Assembly: GCA_029866055.1 (NCBI GenBank)
Contig: JARXAG010000020.1
Span: forward strand, 1 to 34,977
Length of the DNA stretch: 34,977 nucleotides
From: Burkholderiaceae bacterium
Lineage (GTDB): Bacteria; Pseudomonadota; Gammaproteobacteria; Burkholderiales; Burkholderiaceae_B
Reading direction: 5' to 3'
The notes below the pieces were generated by a model. The model ran no database searches, was not told the DNA's origin, and saw nothing but the letters and a program-made list of their open reading frames with translations. Made by a program: the position numbers and the translations under genes. Below, in pieces: positions 21,670 to 30,688 of this stretch (the stretch's first letter is position 1; the number at the start of each line of letters is the position of its first letter).

Positions 21670-21701
21670 TCAAAATCCATGGGGCAGTCTCCCCGTGAAG
21701 C

Positions 21702-21746
21702 AACCGTGGTCGCTGCGGCATTTTTGCCGCACTGCCCACGGTTTTT
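21702..21746 (+). terminator. rpsO-pnp intergenic nested hairpin followed by U-tract
   Basis: AACCGTGG (21702-21709) pairs with CCACGGTT (21736-21743), with inner TGCGGC/GCCGCA stem, then TTTTT. Confidence 0.75.
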
Positions 21747-21767
21747 CATTTGTAAGGAATAAATGTC

Positions 21768-23951
21768 ATGTTCAATAAAGTGACCAAATCTTTTCAGTAT
21801 GGCCAACACACCGTTGTGCTTGAAACCGGCGAAATTGCTCGCCAGTCATCAGGTGCAGTGTTGGTTACTGTCGAAGACACTGTCGTACTCGCAACGGTTG
21901 TTGCAAAAAAAGATGCCAAGTCGGGTCAAGATTTTTTCCCCCTGACAGTTGACTACATCGAAAAAACCTACGCTGCGGGCAAAATCCCCGGTGGGTTTTT
22001 TAAACGTGAAGGCAAGCCTTCAGAAAAAGAAACACTGACCTCGCGTTTGATCGATCGTCCATTGCGTCCGTTGTTTCCAGAAGGCTTCTACAACGAAGTT
22101 CAGGTCATCATTCACGTCTTGTCCTGCAACCCTGAAATCGATCCTGATATTCCCGCCATGATCGGTGCCTCTGCAGCGCTGGCCATCTCGGGTATCCCGT
22201 TCAACGGCCCTATCGGTGCCGCACGTGTCGGTTATATCGATGGTCAGTATTTGGTCAACCCAACCGCCTCGCAACTCAAAACCTCGCAAATGGATTTGAT
22301 CGTTGCTGGTACCGAGGCCGCAGTGCTGATGGTTGAATCTGAAGCCCAACAGCTTTCAGAAGAGATCATGCTGGGTGGCATCGTGTTTGGTCATACCCAA
22401 ATGCAAGCAGTCATTGGCGCCATTCATGAACTCGTTCGCGATGCTGGCAAGCCTGATTGGGATTGGAAACCTGCTGCTAAAAACGAAGCGTTGATTGCAA
22501 GCGTATCTGCTGCTGCACAAGGCCCGTTGAACGCAGCCTACCAAACTCGTCAAAAGCAAGAGCGTACGACTCAGTTGCGTCAGGTTTATTCTGATGTGCA
22601 TGCCAAACTTGCTGAAGAAGCCGCTGCGCAAGGTACACCTAAGCATGATGGCGTTGTGGTTGATAACATCTTGTTTGACCTCGAAGCCCGCATTGTGCGT
22701 AGTCAAATTCTGTCAGGCGAGCCACGCATCGATGGTCGCGATACACGTACCGTGCGCCCAATTAGCATCCGTATGGGCGTATTGCCACGCGTGCATGGCA
22801 GCGCCTTGTTCACACGCGGTGAAACGCAAGCACTGGTCATTGCAACGCTAGGTACCAAGCAAAATGAACAGATTATCGATGCCCTGATGGGTGAGTATCG
22901 TGATCGTTTCCTGATGCACTACAACATGCCTCCGTTTGCCACTGGTGAAACAGGTCGTGTGGGTACGCCCAAGCGTCGCGAAATCGGCCATGGCCGTTTG
23001 GCTAAGCGCTCGCTCGTGCCTTTGTTGCCTAACGCGGCTGATTTTCAGTACACCATTCGCTTGGTCTCAGAAATCACCGAATCAAACGGTTCGTCGTCAA
23101 TGGCTTCGGTCTGCGGCGGCTCACTGGCAATGTTAGATGCTGGCGTGCCTGTTAAAGATTTGGTGGCTGGTGTGGCAATGGGCTTGATTCTGGATGCCGG
23201 CAAATTTGCTGTGTTGACAGACATCCTGGGTGATGAAGATCATTTGGGCGATATGGATTTCAAAGTGGCAGGTACCGAGCAAGGTATTACTGCTTTGCAA
23301 ATGGATATCAAGATCCAAGGTATCACCAAAGAAATCATGCAGGTCGCACTGGCGCAAGCCCGTGACGGTCGTTTGCATATTCTGGCAAAAATGCGCGAAG
23401 CCACTTCAGGTGCGCGTACTGAACTGTCAGCGTTTGCACCACGCATGCTCACCATGAAAATCAATCCTGAAAAGATTCGCGATGTGATCGGTAAGGGCGG
23501 CGCGACGATTCGTGCGCTGACCGAAGAAACCGGTTGCCAGATCGATATTTCAGATGATGGCACCATCGTTGTGTCGAGCGCCGATCTTGATCGTGCCCAC
23601 GAAGCGCAGCGTCGTATCTCTGAACTGACTGCAGAAGTTGAAGTCGGTCAGGTCTATGACGGCAGCGTGTTGCGTCTGTTAGATTTTGGCGCCATCGTTC
23701 AGGTCTTGCCTGGTCGTGATGGTTTGCTGCATATCTCCGAGATCGCCAACTATCGTATCGCTAATATCAACGATGTCCTGAAAGTCGGTCAACCTCTGCG
23801 CGTCAAAGTGATCGAGGCCGACGACAAAGGTCGTCTGCGTCTGTCAGTGAAAGCGATTGGTGGCATCGAGCAACAAGTCGAAGGCGGTGCTCCGGCATCA
23901 ACTGAGGCACCTGCTGCGGCCCCAGAAGCACCCGCTGCACCACAGGCTTAA
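21768..23951 (+). CDS. pnp: Polyribonucleotide nucleotidyltransferase
   Basis: 727 aa, PNPase with C-terminal KH ([21 protein letters not shown]) and S1 domains. Confidence 0.98.
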   Translation: MFNKVTKSFQYGQHTVVLETGEIARQSSGAVLVTVEDTVVLATVVAKKDAKSGQDFFPLTVDYIEKTYAAGKIPGGFFKREGKPSEKETLTSRLIDRPLRPLFPEGFYNEVQVIIHVLSCNPEIDPDIPAMIGASAALAISGIPFNGPIGAARVGYIDGQYLVNPTASQLKTSQMDLIVAGTEAAVLMVESEAQQLSEEIMLGGIVFGHTQMQAVIGAIHELVRDAGKPDWDWKPAAKNEALIASVSAAAQGPLNAAYQTRQKQERTTQLRQVYSDVHAKLAEEAAAQGTPKHDGVVVDNILFDLEARIVRSQILSGEPRIDGRDTRTVRPISIRMGVLPRVHGSALFTRGETQALVIATLGTKQNEQIIDALMGEYRDRFLMHYNMPPFATGETGRVGTPKRREIGHGRLAKRSLVPLLPNAADFQYTIRLVSEITESNGSSSMASVCGGSLAMLDAGVPVKDLVAGVAMGLILDAGKFAVLTDILGDEDHLGDMDFKVAGTEQGITALQMDIKIQGITKEIMQVALAQARDGRLHILAKMREATSGARTELSAFAPRMLTMKINPEKIRDVIGKGGATIRALTEETGCQIDISDDGTIVVSSADLDRAHEAQRRISELTAEVEVGQVYDGSVLRLLDFGAIVQVLPGRDGLLHISEIANYRIANINDVLKVGQPLRVKVIEADDKGRLRLSVKAIGGIEQQVEGGAPASTEAPAAAPEAPAAPQA

Positions 23952-24020
23952 GCTGTAAGGTCTAACGTTTTAGGCTGTTTTAGTCCTTAAATCTTTAGAC
24001 TGACTGCAGCACAACGCATT

Positions 24021-24062
24021 AAAAAACCCCCGCTCGCACCTTGGTGCTTGCGGGGGTTTTTC
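24021..24062. terminator. Bidirectional intrinsic terminator between pnp and the PIN-domain gene
   Basis: AAAAAACCCCCGC...GCGGGGGTTTTTT stem with A-tract and T-tract on opposite sides, serving the convergent genes. Confidence 0.92.
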
Positions 24063-24122
24063 TTTGGGGATCACTGCCGGATCAAATCATTCGCGTTGCC
24101 TGCTTGCACCTTTCAATTGACA

Positions 24123-24884
24123 TCAAGATTTCGCATCAATACTCGCGCGCTGTTGCAGCAAGCGGTCGTAGCACCCCGCCAATCTAAATAAGCGATCGCG
24201 TTTTAGCATCGCCACAACTGGCTCAGGCTGGCGTCTGCCAGTTGAAAAAAGCTCTTCAACCGTCGAATTGATATGCTGCTGCAAAAGCGATGACTGGGTG
24301 GGCCACCACTGTGATAACAAGCGATCGGGGTCGATCAGGCCGAGTTGTTGTCTGCGTAGTTCAGAGCGGCTAAAGTCTTTGAGGTTCCAGGTTAATACGC
24401 TGATCGGCCGCGCAATGTGTTTTGCAACGCCTGCAATACCTGTTGCGGCTACGTGCTTATCTTTACGATCAGTGTGTCGAAGGTCTACCTCAAACTCGGT
24501 AACGTCGCCCATGTTTGAGTGCGGAAATTGCTCTTGCATGAGCTGCCATTCTTTTTTTAATAGCTCTGGCTCAATCGGCCATAGGCGGGCGGCATTACGC
24601 TGCCATTCTTGCCCAATCTTGTCTGTCCAAAGCGGTATCAACAGGCCGGCATGACCGAGATTAAGAAGCAGCGGCCGCAGCAAACCAGACATCAAAATAC
24701 AGGCATCTAGCACTAGGCCCGGTGCCTGTTGTAAAACTGCCGAGGCAGCAGCTGGCCTGGGATTATTTTGGTTGGCTGCCTGCGCACCTGCCGCGACGCT
24801 CAGCGTGGTGTCACGGTGAGTGTCGCCTGTTGGCGTGTCTACGCTGATCGTGCTTGGTGATGTTTGGGCTGGTGTCGAGGGCAT
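24123..24884 (-). CDS. PIN-domain protein (VapC-like nuclease fold) with long N-terminal extension
   Basis: 253 aa; VLDACILMSGLLRPLLLNL..., acidic centre DRKDKHVAATGIA, ISVLTWNLKDFSRSEL; begins 4 nt after the aceE-like stop. Confidence 0.75.
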   Translation of the reverse strand: MPSTPAQTSPSTISVDTPTGDTHRDTTLSVAAGAQAANQNNPRPAAASAVLQQAPGLVLDACILMSGLLRPLLLNLGHAGLLIPLWTDKIGQEWQRNAARLWPIEPELLKKEWQLMQEQFPHSNMGDVTEFEVDLRHTDRKDKHVAATGIAGVAKHIARPISVLTWNLKDFSRSELRRQQLGLIDPDRLLSQWWPTQSSLLQQHINSTVEELFSTGRRQPEPVVAMLKRDRLFRLAGCYDRLLQQRASIDAKS

Positions 24885-24888
24885 CCCG

Positions 24889-27528
24889 CTATTCTAAAGC
24901 GAGCACCGCTGCGCGTACGATTGCTGCAGCATCGACCCCAAAATATTCACGTAAGGCAGCACGGGTATCGCTTCGACCAAAGCCGTCTGTGCCGAGTGTT
25001 AAGTAACGGCGATTAGCGGGCAGGTAAGCGCGGACAGACTCTGGCAGGGCATGCACATAATCAGTGGCTGCGACGATCGGCCCTTGGCTTGCCCCTAGCT
25101 GGGTATAGATGAAAGGTACGCCTGCTGCAGCAGAACCGGCTAAGCGCGCATTTTGGCAGGCCAGGCCGTCGCGTGCGAGTTCGCTCCAGCTTGTGACGCT
25201 GTAGACATAGGTCGTGACGCCTTGAGTTGCGAGTTGCTTAGCCGCTTTGATCACTTCAGTCAGGATTGCGCCAGAGCCTAGAAGTGTGACAGCTTGAGTC
25301 GAGTCGTTTGCCTGAGCGGCATACTTCTCAAACAAATAGCACCCTCGTATGACTTGGTCATGCATCTCTGCGGGTAAGCTCGGCTGCGCGTAGTTCTCGT
25401 TCATCAGCGTGATGTAATAAAACACATCTTGCTGCTCGATCATCATGTCGCGAATCCCTTGATTCACAATCACGGCCATCTCACCCGCAAAGGCGGGGTC
25501 GTAAGCTTTGCAGTTGGGGATGGTTGCGGCATGAAGGTGGCTTGAGCCATCTTGATGCTGCAAGCCTTCGCCGCCTAAGGTGGTGCGCCCAGAGGTCGCA
25601 CCCAACAAGAAGCCGCGTGGGCGCTGGTCGGCGGCAGCCCAGATTTGATCGCCCACACGTTGAAAGCCAAACATCGAGTAGTAGATATAAAAGGGCAACA
25701 TCGCCAAGCCGTGCACGCTATAGCTCGTGGCGGCGGCTGTCCAGCTGGCGATTGCACCAGCCTCTGAAATACCTTCTTCAAGGATTTGGCCGTCAAGCGC
25801 CTCGCGGTAGCTCAAGACTGAACCAATATCTTCAGGTGCATAGCGCTGACCCACGCTTGAATAGATGCCCACTTGCTTGAACAAGTTGGCCATGCCAAAG
25901 GTGCGCGCCTCGTCGGCCACGATGGGCACAATGCGTGGGCCCAGAGCAGAATCCTTGAGAAGATTGCCCAGCATGCGCACAAAGGCCATGGTGGTACTCA
26001 TCTCTTTGCCCTCGGCGTTTAGCGCGAAGCCGCTGTACTGTTCGATCGCAGGCACTGCTACGGTATCGCACGCAGTGTCTCGTTTAGGCAAATAGCCACC
26101 TAAGGTTTGACGTTGCGCCTGCAGGTATTTCATCTCAGCGCTATCAGCACTGGGCTTGTAAAACGTGAGTGAGGTCGCCTCTTGATCTGACAAAGGGAGG
26201 TTAAAGCGATTACGAAACTCAAGCAGATCGGTATCGTCAAATTTCTTTTGACTGTGAGTGGTCATTTTGCCTTGACCGGCGCTGCCCATTCCGTAGCCTT
26301 TTTTGGTGTGCGCCAAAATGACTGTTGGCTGGCCAACGTGCTGAGCTGCTGACGCATAAGCGGCGTGAATTTTGACGAGGTCATGCCCGCCGCGCTTCAA
26401 GCGGTCGATTTGGTCATCGGTCATCCCTTGTGCCAATTTTGCGAGCTCTTCGTTTTGCCCAAAAAACGTGTCGCGATTAAAGCGGCCATCTTTAGCGGCG
26501 AAGGTTTGCATTTGTCCATCAACCGTATTGGCAAAAGCTCGTGCTAATGCGCCCGTGACATCGCGGGCAAACAGACCATCCCAATCGCTACCCCAAACGA
26601 GTTTGATGACATTCCAGCCTGCGCCAGTAAAGAGTTTTTCGAGTTCGTCGATGATGCGACCGTTACCACGCACAGGGCCGTCAAGGCGTTGCAGATTACA
26701 GTTGACTACCCACACCAGATTATCCAGACCTTCGCGAGCGGCCAGCGTTAAGGCGCTCATGGATTCGGGTTCATCCATTTCGCCGTCGCCAAATACGCCC
26801 CAGACTTTGCGTGCCGAGCAGTCAAGCAGGTTGCGATGGCTGAGATAGCGCATGAAGCGTGCGTGATAGATCGAACTGATCGGCCCAATCCCCATCGAGC
26901 CCGTCGGAAACTGCCAGAAATCAGGCATGAGCCACGGATGCGGGTAGCTCGATAACCCCACGGCACCCTGTTCGGCCGCGCGGATTTCTTGGCGATAGTT
27001 TAGTAAGTCTTGTTCGCTTAACCTCCCTTCAAGAAACGCGCGTGCATAGACGCCAGGGGCACTATGGGGTTGAAAAAACACCAAGTCGCCACGATGCTGA
27101 TCTGGGCCCGTGCCTTGCCTTGCCTCAAAAAAATGATTAAAGCCAGTTTCGAATAAGTCAGCTGCGCTGGCATAGCTGGCGATATGGCCTCCTAGCTCGC
27201 CGTAGGCTTGATTGGCGCGTACGACCATGGCCAGGGCGTTCCAGCGCATGATCGAGGCCAAGCGCTCTTCAATCGCTAGGTCGCCCGGAAACACCGGCTG
27301 CTGATCGACAGAAATCGTATTGACATAGGGCGTACTCAGCTCGGGACGCCAGCCGATCTTTGCAGAGTTTGCAGTGCGTACGAGCTCATCCAACAAAAAG
27401 CGGGCTCGTTCTGGCCCCTGAGCGGCTAACACGGCTAAAAGTGCCTCGCGCCATTCACTGGTTTCTTGTGTATCGGTGTCAGTCGTCATGAGCAGGGCGT
27501 TCAGACGGGGGTCGATCGAGGCGTTCAT
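24889..27528 (-). CDS. aceE: Homodimeric-type pyruvate (or 2-oxo acid) dehydrogenase E1
   Basis: 879 aa; RWNALAMVVRANQ, HQGDLVFFQPHSAPG-like region (HRGDLVFFQPHSAPGVYARAFLEGRL), VFGDGEMDEPES ThDP motif, TYVYSVTSWSELARDG. Confidence 0.93.
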   Translation of the reverse strand: MNASIDPRLNALLMTTDTDTQETSEWREALLAVLAAQGPERARFLLDELVRTANSAKIGWRPELSTPYVNTISVDQQPVFPGDLAIEERLASIMRWNALAMVVRANQAYGELGGHIASYASAADLFETGFNHFFEARQGTGPDQHRGDLVFFQPHSAPGVYARAFLEGRLSEQDLLNYRQEIRAAEQGAVGLSSYPHPWLMPDFWQFPTGSMGIGPISSIYHARFMRYLSHRNLLDCSARKVWGVFGDGEMDEPESMSALTLAAREGLDNLVWVVNCNLQRLDGPVRGNGRIIDELEKLFTGAGWNVIKLVWGSDWDGLFARDVTGALARAFANTVDGQMQTFAAKDGRFNRDTFFGQNEELAKLAQGMTDDQIDRLKRGGHDLVKIHAAYASAAQHVGQPTVILAHTKKGYGMGSAGQGKMTTHSQKKFDDTDLLEFRNRFNLPLSDQEATSLTFYKPSADSAEMKYLQAQRQTLGGYLPKRDTACDTVAVPAIEQYSGFALNAEGKEMSTTMAFVRMLGNLLKDSALGPRIVPIVADEARTFGMANLFKQVGIYSSVGQRYAPEDIGSVLSYREALDGQILEEGISEAGAIASWTAAATSYSVHGLAMLPFYIYYSMFGFQRVGDQIWAAADQRPRGFLLGATSGRTTLGGEGLQHQDGSSHLHAATIPNCKAYDPAFAGEMAVIVNQGIRDMMIEQQDVFYYITLMNENYAQPSLPAEMHDQVIRGCYLFEKYAAQANDSTQAVTLLGSGAILTEVIKAAKQLATQGVTTYVYSVTSWSELARDGLACQNARLAGSAAAGVPFIYTQLGASQGPIVAATDYVHALPESVRAYLPANRRYLTLGTDGFGRSDTRAALREYFGVDAAAIVRAAVLALE

Positions 27529-27600
27529 AGGCGCTTTAAATTTTCTAAAAGTCGTTATGCGGTAATTCGATCATTCTAGAGAAAACTGCGCAGCATGAGG

Positions 27601-27636
27601 TGCTTTAAATGCAGGATAAAAGAGGAATTTAAAGCA
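27601..27636. promoter_or_regulatory. Candidate operator: perfect 10 bp inverted repeat in divergent aceE/lrp promoter
   Basis: TGCTTTAAAT (27601-27610) and ATTTAAAGCA (27627-27636), 16 nt spacer, in an AT-rich intergenic region; a third half-site GCTTTAAAT lies at 27533-27541. Confidence 0.6.
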
Positions 27637-27690
27637 TAAAATACTGTAAAATTAAGTTTTATAAAAATAAAAAACTAACAATATTCATTT

Positions 27691-28164
27691 ATGAAGCTAG
27701 ACACAATTGATCTAAAAATTCTACAAGAGTTACAACTCGACGGGGCGCTCTCAAATATTGAGCTGGCCAAACGAGTTCATTTAAGCCCATCACCCTGCTT
27801 GGCTCGCGTGCGCGCACTTGAAAGTGCTGGTGTCATTGATCGTTATGTTGCACTGGCTAGCGCGGCTGCGCTTGGCCTGGGGCTCAATGTGTTTATTAAC
27901 ATCAGCTTGACCAGCCAAAGCAAAGAATCATTAGCCCACTTCGAACAGCGCATTTGTGAACACGACGAGGTCATGGAGTGCTATCTCATGACCGGCGATA
28001 GCGATTACTTGATTCGTATCGCGGTGGCCGACATCGGGGCCCTTGAAAAATTTATCCTTGAGCAGCTCACGCCGATCCCCGGGATTGAAAAAATTCGTTC
28101 TAGTTTTGCGTTAAAGCAAGTGCGTTACAAAACTGCCTTACCGTTACCGGCGGCGCAGCGCTAA
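27691..28164 (+). CDS. Lrp/AsnC family transcriptional regulator
   Basis: 157 aa, MKLDTIDLKILQELQLDGALSNIELAKRVHLSPSPCLARVRALESAGVIDRYVA.... Confidence 0.95.
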   Translation: MKLDTIDLKILQELQLDGALSNIELAKRVHLSPSPCLARVRALESAGVIDRYVALASAAALGLGLNVFINISLTSQSKESLAHFEQRICEHDEVMECYLMTGDSDYLIRIAVADIGALEKFILEQLTPIPGIEKIRSSFALKQVRYKTALPLPAAQR

Positions 28165-28234
28165 GACTCAGCGCTGAGGTATGCTACCAAATACAACAAT
28201 GACATGAACCGCCATCAATAAAGGAGCCTCAAAC

Positions 28235-28783
28235 ATGAGCACTCAGGCAGCACCAAATGATAGTCAGACACACGCTTGGCAAGACGATATTTTTGATGTT
28301 TTGAAAAAAGGCGGCATTAAACAGGTGTCTTATGTGCCTGATGCAGGTCACGCCCACGTGATTCGGCGCGTGCACGCTGATCCAGAGATGCGGGGCATTG
28401 TCTTGACTACCGAAGAAGAGGGTGTTGCGATCGCAGCCGGAGCCTGGTTGGGCGGCGACCGTCATGCTTTGCTGATGCAAAGTAGTGGCGTGGGTAACTG
28501 TATCAACATGATGTCGTTGCTCGATAGCTGCCGGATTCCGTTCTTGACTCTCGTGACCATGCGTGGTGAGTACGCTGAGTTCAATCCGTGGCAAGTTCCG
28601 ATGAGCCGTGCGACGCAAGGCGTGATGGAGGCCATGGGCATCACGGTGCTTCGCGTGAGTAAGCCAGACGAGGTCGAAGATGTTGTGAGTGCCGCGCTAG
28701 ATTCAGTATTTCAAGCGGGTGAGCGTGTCGCGATTTTGTTATCGCAAAGCTTGATTGGTCGAAAAAAATGGGTGCGTAATTAA
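28235..28783 (+). CDS. ThDP-dependent decarboxylase, PYR-domain (alpha) subunit, sulfopyruvate/phosphonopyruvate decarboxylase-like
   Basis: 182 aa; VSYVPDAGHAHVIRRV, TTEEEGVAIAAGAWLGGDRHALLMQSSGVGNCINM typical of ThDP PYR domains. Confidence 0.83.
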   Translation: MSTQAAPNDSQTHAWQDDIFDVLKKGGIKQVSYVPDAGHAHVIRRVHADPEMRGIVLTTEEEGVAIAAGAWLGGDRHALLMQSSGVGNCINMMSLLDSCRIPFLTLVTMRGEYAEFNPWQVPMSRATQGVMEAMGITVLRVSKPDEVEDVVSAALDSVFQAGERVAILLSQSLIGRKKWVRN

Positions 28784-28837
28784 GCACTCGCTAATCACTG
28801 CAATTTCAACACGCTAACTTTTTTGATAGGAAACATC

Positions 28838-29437
28838 ATGAGCAATATTCCAGCTTTTTCTGGCACGATCGAGCGTCGTGCTTTTGTCAAAGAACTGATC
28901 GACCTGTGCCCTGGGGTCTTGGTTGTTCCTGGCTTAGGTTCGTCGAACTATGACATCTTCGCGGCAGGTGATCGCGATGAAAACTTTTATATGTGGGGTG
29001 CCATGGGTGGCGCGGCTTTAATTGGTCTTGGTCTGGCCCTTGCGCAACCGAGCAAGTCGGTGCTGGTGATCACGGGCGACGGCGAGCAATTGATGGGGAT
29101 TGGTGGGTTGGCAACGATTAACGCGCAGCAACCTAAAAATCTCACCATCGTCGTGCTCGATAACGGCCATTTTGGTGAAACGGGCATGCAGCACAGCCAC
29201 AGCAGCCTCGGCACGGATTTGACTGCAGTCGCGAAGGGCTGTGGCATTGCTAATTCGTTCAAAGTCAGAGAGGCAAGTGACGTTAAAACGATTCAACAGA
29301 ACGTGTTGGCTCGTGCGGGTGTTGCGTTTGCGCAGGTTTATGTCAAGGCCGATGATCTGCCACGTGCTCTGCCGTCGCGCGATGGCGTTTATATCAAAAA
29401 CCGTTTTCGCCAAGCTCTTGGCTTTGCGCCCTTGTAA
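28838..29437 (+). CDS. ThDP-dependent decarboxylase, PP-domain (beta) subunit
   Basis: Start at ATG 28838 (MSNIPAFSGTIERRAFV...) within ORF 28823..29437; ThDP-binding motif GDGEQLMGIGGLATINAQQPKNLTIVVLDN. Confidence 0.85.
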   Translation: MSNIPAFSGTIERRAFVKELIDLCPGVLVVPGLGSSNYDIFAAGDRDENFYMWGAMGGAALIGLGLALAQPSKSVLVITGDGEQLMGIGGLATINAQQPKNLTIVVLDNGHFGETGMQHSHSSLGTDLTAVAKGCGIANSFKVREASDVKTIQQNVLARAGVAFAQVYVKADDLPRALPSRDGVYIKNRFRQALGFAPL

Positions 29438-29445
29438 TGCGCTGA

Positions 29446-29473
29446 ACCGTGACGCCAGCGATGGCGTCGCGGT
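29446..29473 (+). other. GNRA-capped 12 bp hairpin downstream of the ThDP beta subunit gene
   Basis: ACCGTGACGCCA / TGGCGTCGCGGT (one U-G pair) with GCGA loop; no U-tract. Confidence 0.6.
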
Positions 29474-29559
29474 GAGGTGGGATATGATCAGCAGACCGAT
29501 TTGCTGTTAGCTAGTGTTTGTGGCGTCTGATGCGCTGCAGCCCCATGGAGCCCTAAATC

Positions 29560-30540
29560 ATGAATTGCATCTCTGTCTTCAAGTTGCGGTACGCGTTGTG
29601 CGTCATGGTGGTCTGTAGCGCTTCAAGTGTATCGGCGCAATATCCCGAAAAGGCGATACGGTTTGTGGTGCCTTTTGCCCCAGGTGGCACCTCTGAGATT
29701 GTCGCGCGTTCGGTCGCAAGCAGCCTGACCACACAGCTCGGTCAATCGGTATACGTTGAAAACAAACCGGGTGCTGCCGGCAATATCGCGATGGCCGAAG
29801 TCAAGCGTGCTGCGCCTGATGGCTATACGTTGATCCTCGGACATGTGGGTACGCTTGCGGTGAATCCGGCGCTCTTTGGCGCAAAGATGACCTACGATCC
29901 AGTCAAGGATTTTGTCGCGATTTCTTTGATCGCCAAGGTACCAAACGTGATTGCCGTGAGCCAACGCGCAGGTTTTAAAACGCTGGCTGACATGGTTGCT
30001 GCGGCAAAAGCTAAGCCTGGATCGATCAATTATGGGTCGGCTGGTAACGGCAGTGCAGGGCATCTCGCGATGGAATATTTCGCCTCTGAGGCGGGTATCG
30101 AATTGACTCACGTACCTTATAAGGGATCGGGTCCAATGCTGACAGATTTAATCGGCGGGCAAACGCAAGCGACGTTTAATGGCTTGCCATCGTTGGTGGC
30201 GCAGATTAAAGGTGGTGCCTTGGTGCCCTTGGCCGTTGGCTCAGGTGCCCGAGCCGCTTCACTGCCCGACGTGCCCACCATCGCAGAGAGTGGTTACCCA
30301 GGCTTTGAAACTTCGCAATGGTACGGCCTGATGGCGCCTGCGGGTACGCCCGACGCGATTGTCAAACGCCTGCAAAGCGAGCTTGTCATTGCGCTAAAGT
30401 CGCCCGAAGGCACCAAACGTATGCGAGACGATGGTGCATTGCTGGTTGGTGATACGCCGCAAGAATTTACCGCCTTTATTGCCCAAGAGCGGGCTCGTTG
30501 GGGCGAGGTTGTAAAAAAAGCAAAAATTAACGTCGATTAG
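29560..30540 (+). CDS. Bug/TctC-family tripartite tricarboxylate transporter substrate-binding protein
   Basis: 326 aa; signal peptide then YPEKAIRFVVPFAPGGTSEIVARSVASSLTTQLGQSVYVENKPGAAGNIA. Confidence 0.95.
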   Translation: MNCISVFKLRYALCVMVVCSASSVSAQYPEKAIRFVVPFAPGGTSEIVARSVASSLTTQLGQSVYVENKPGAAGNIAMAEVKRAAPDGYTLILGHVGTLAVNPALFGAKMTYDPVKDFVAISLIAKVPNVIAVSQRAGFKTLADMVAAAKAKPGSINYGSAGNGSAGHLAMEYFASEAGIELTHVPYKGSGPMLTDLIGGQTQATFNGLPSLVAQIKGGALVPLAVGSGARAASLPDVPTIAESGYPGFETSQWYGLMAPAGTPDAIVKRLQSELVIALKSPEGTKRMRDDGALLVGDTPQEFTAFIAQERARWGEVVKKAKINVD

Positions 30541-30607
30541 GGCGAACCCGCTAGCGTAAATACCCTGTTGCGGTGCAAAATAGGGGAGTGGGTGATTACT
30601 CTTCGAT

Positions 30608-30628
30608 CACCTCAGAGGTGCTGTTTTT
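30608..30628 (+). terminator. Weak terminator-like hairpin upstream of the ABC binding-protein gene
   Basis: CACCT-CAG-AGGTG then CTGTTTTTGATTTTT; overlaps an alternative hairpin GGTGAT (30591-30596)/ATCACC (30606-30611). Confidence 0.45.
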
Positions 30629-30688
30629 GATTTTTGCCTACATCGGGCTGAATCGCAGTGCTATTCAAAAATCTACCGGAGTCTAAAT

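Noticed and set aside
26372-26848. 158 aa plus-strand ORF antisense to aceE
   Set aside because: Ser/Pro/Arg-rich shadow ORF with no domain; aceE is on the other strand.
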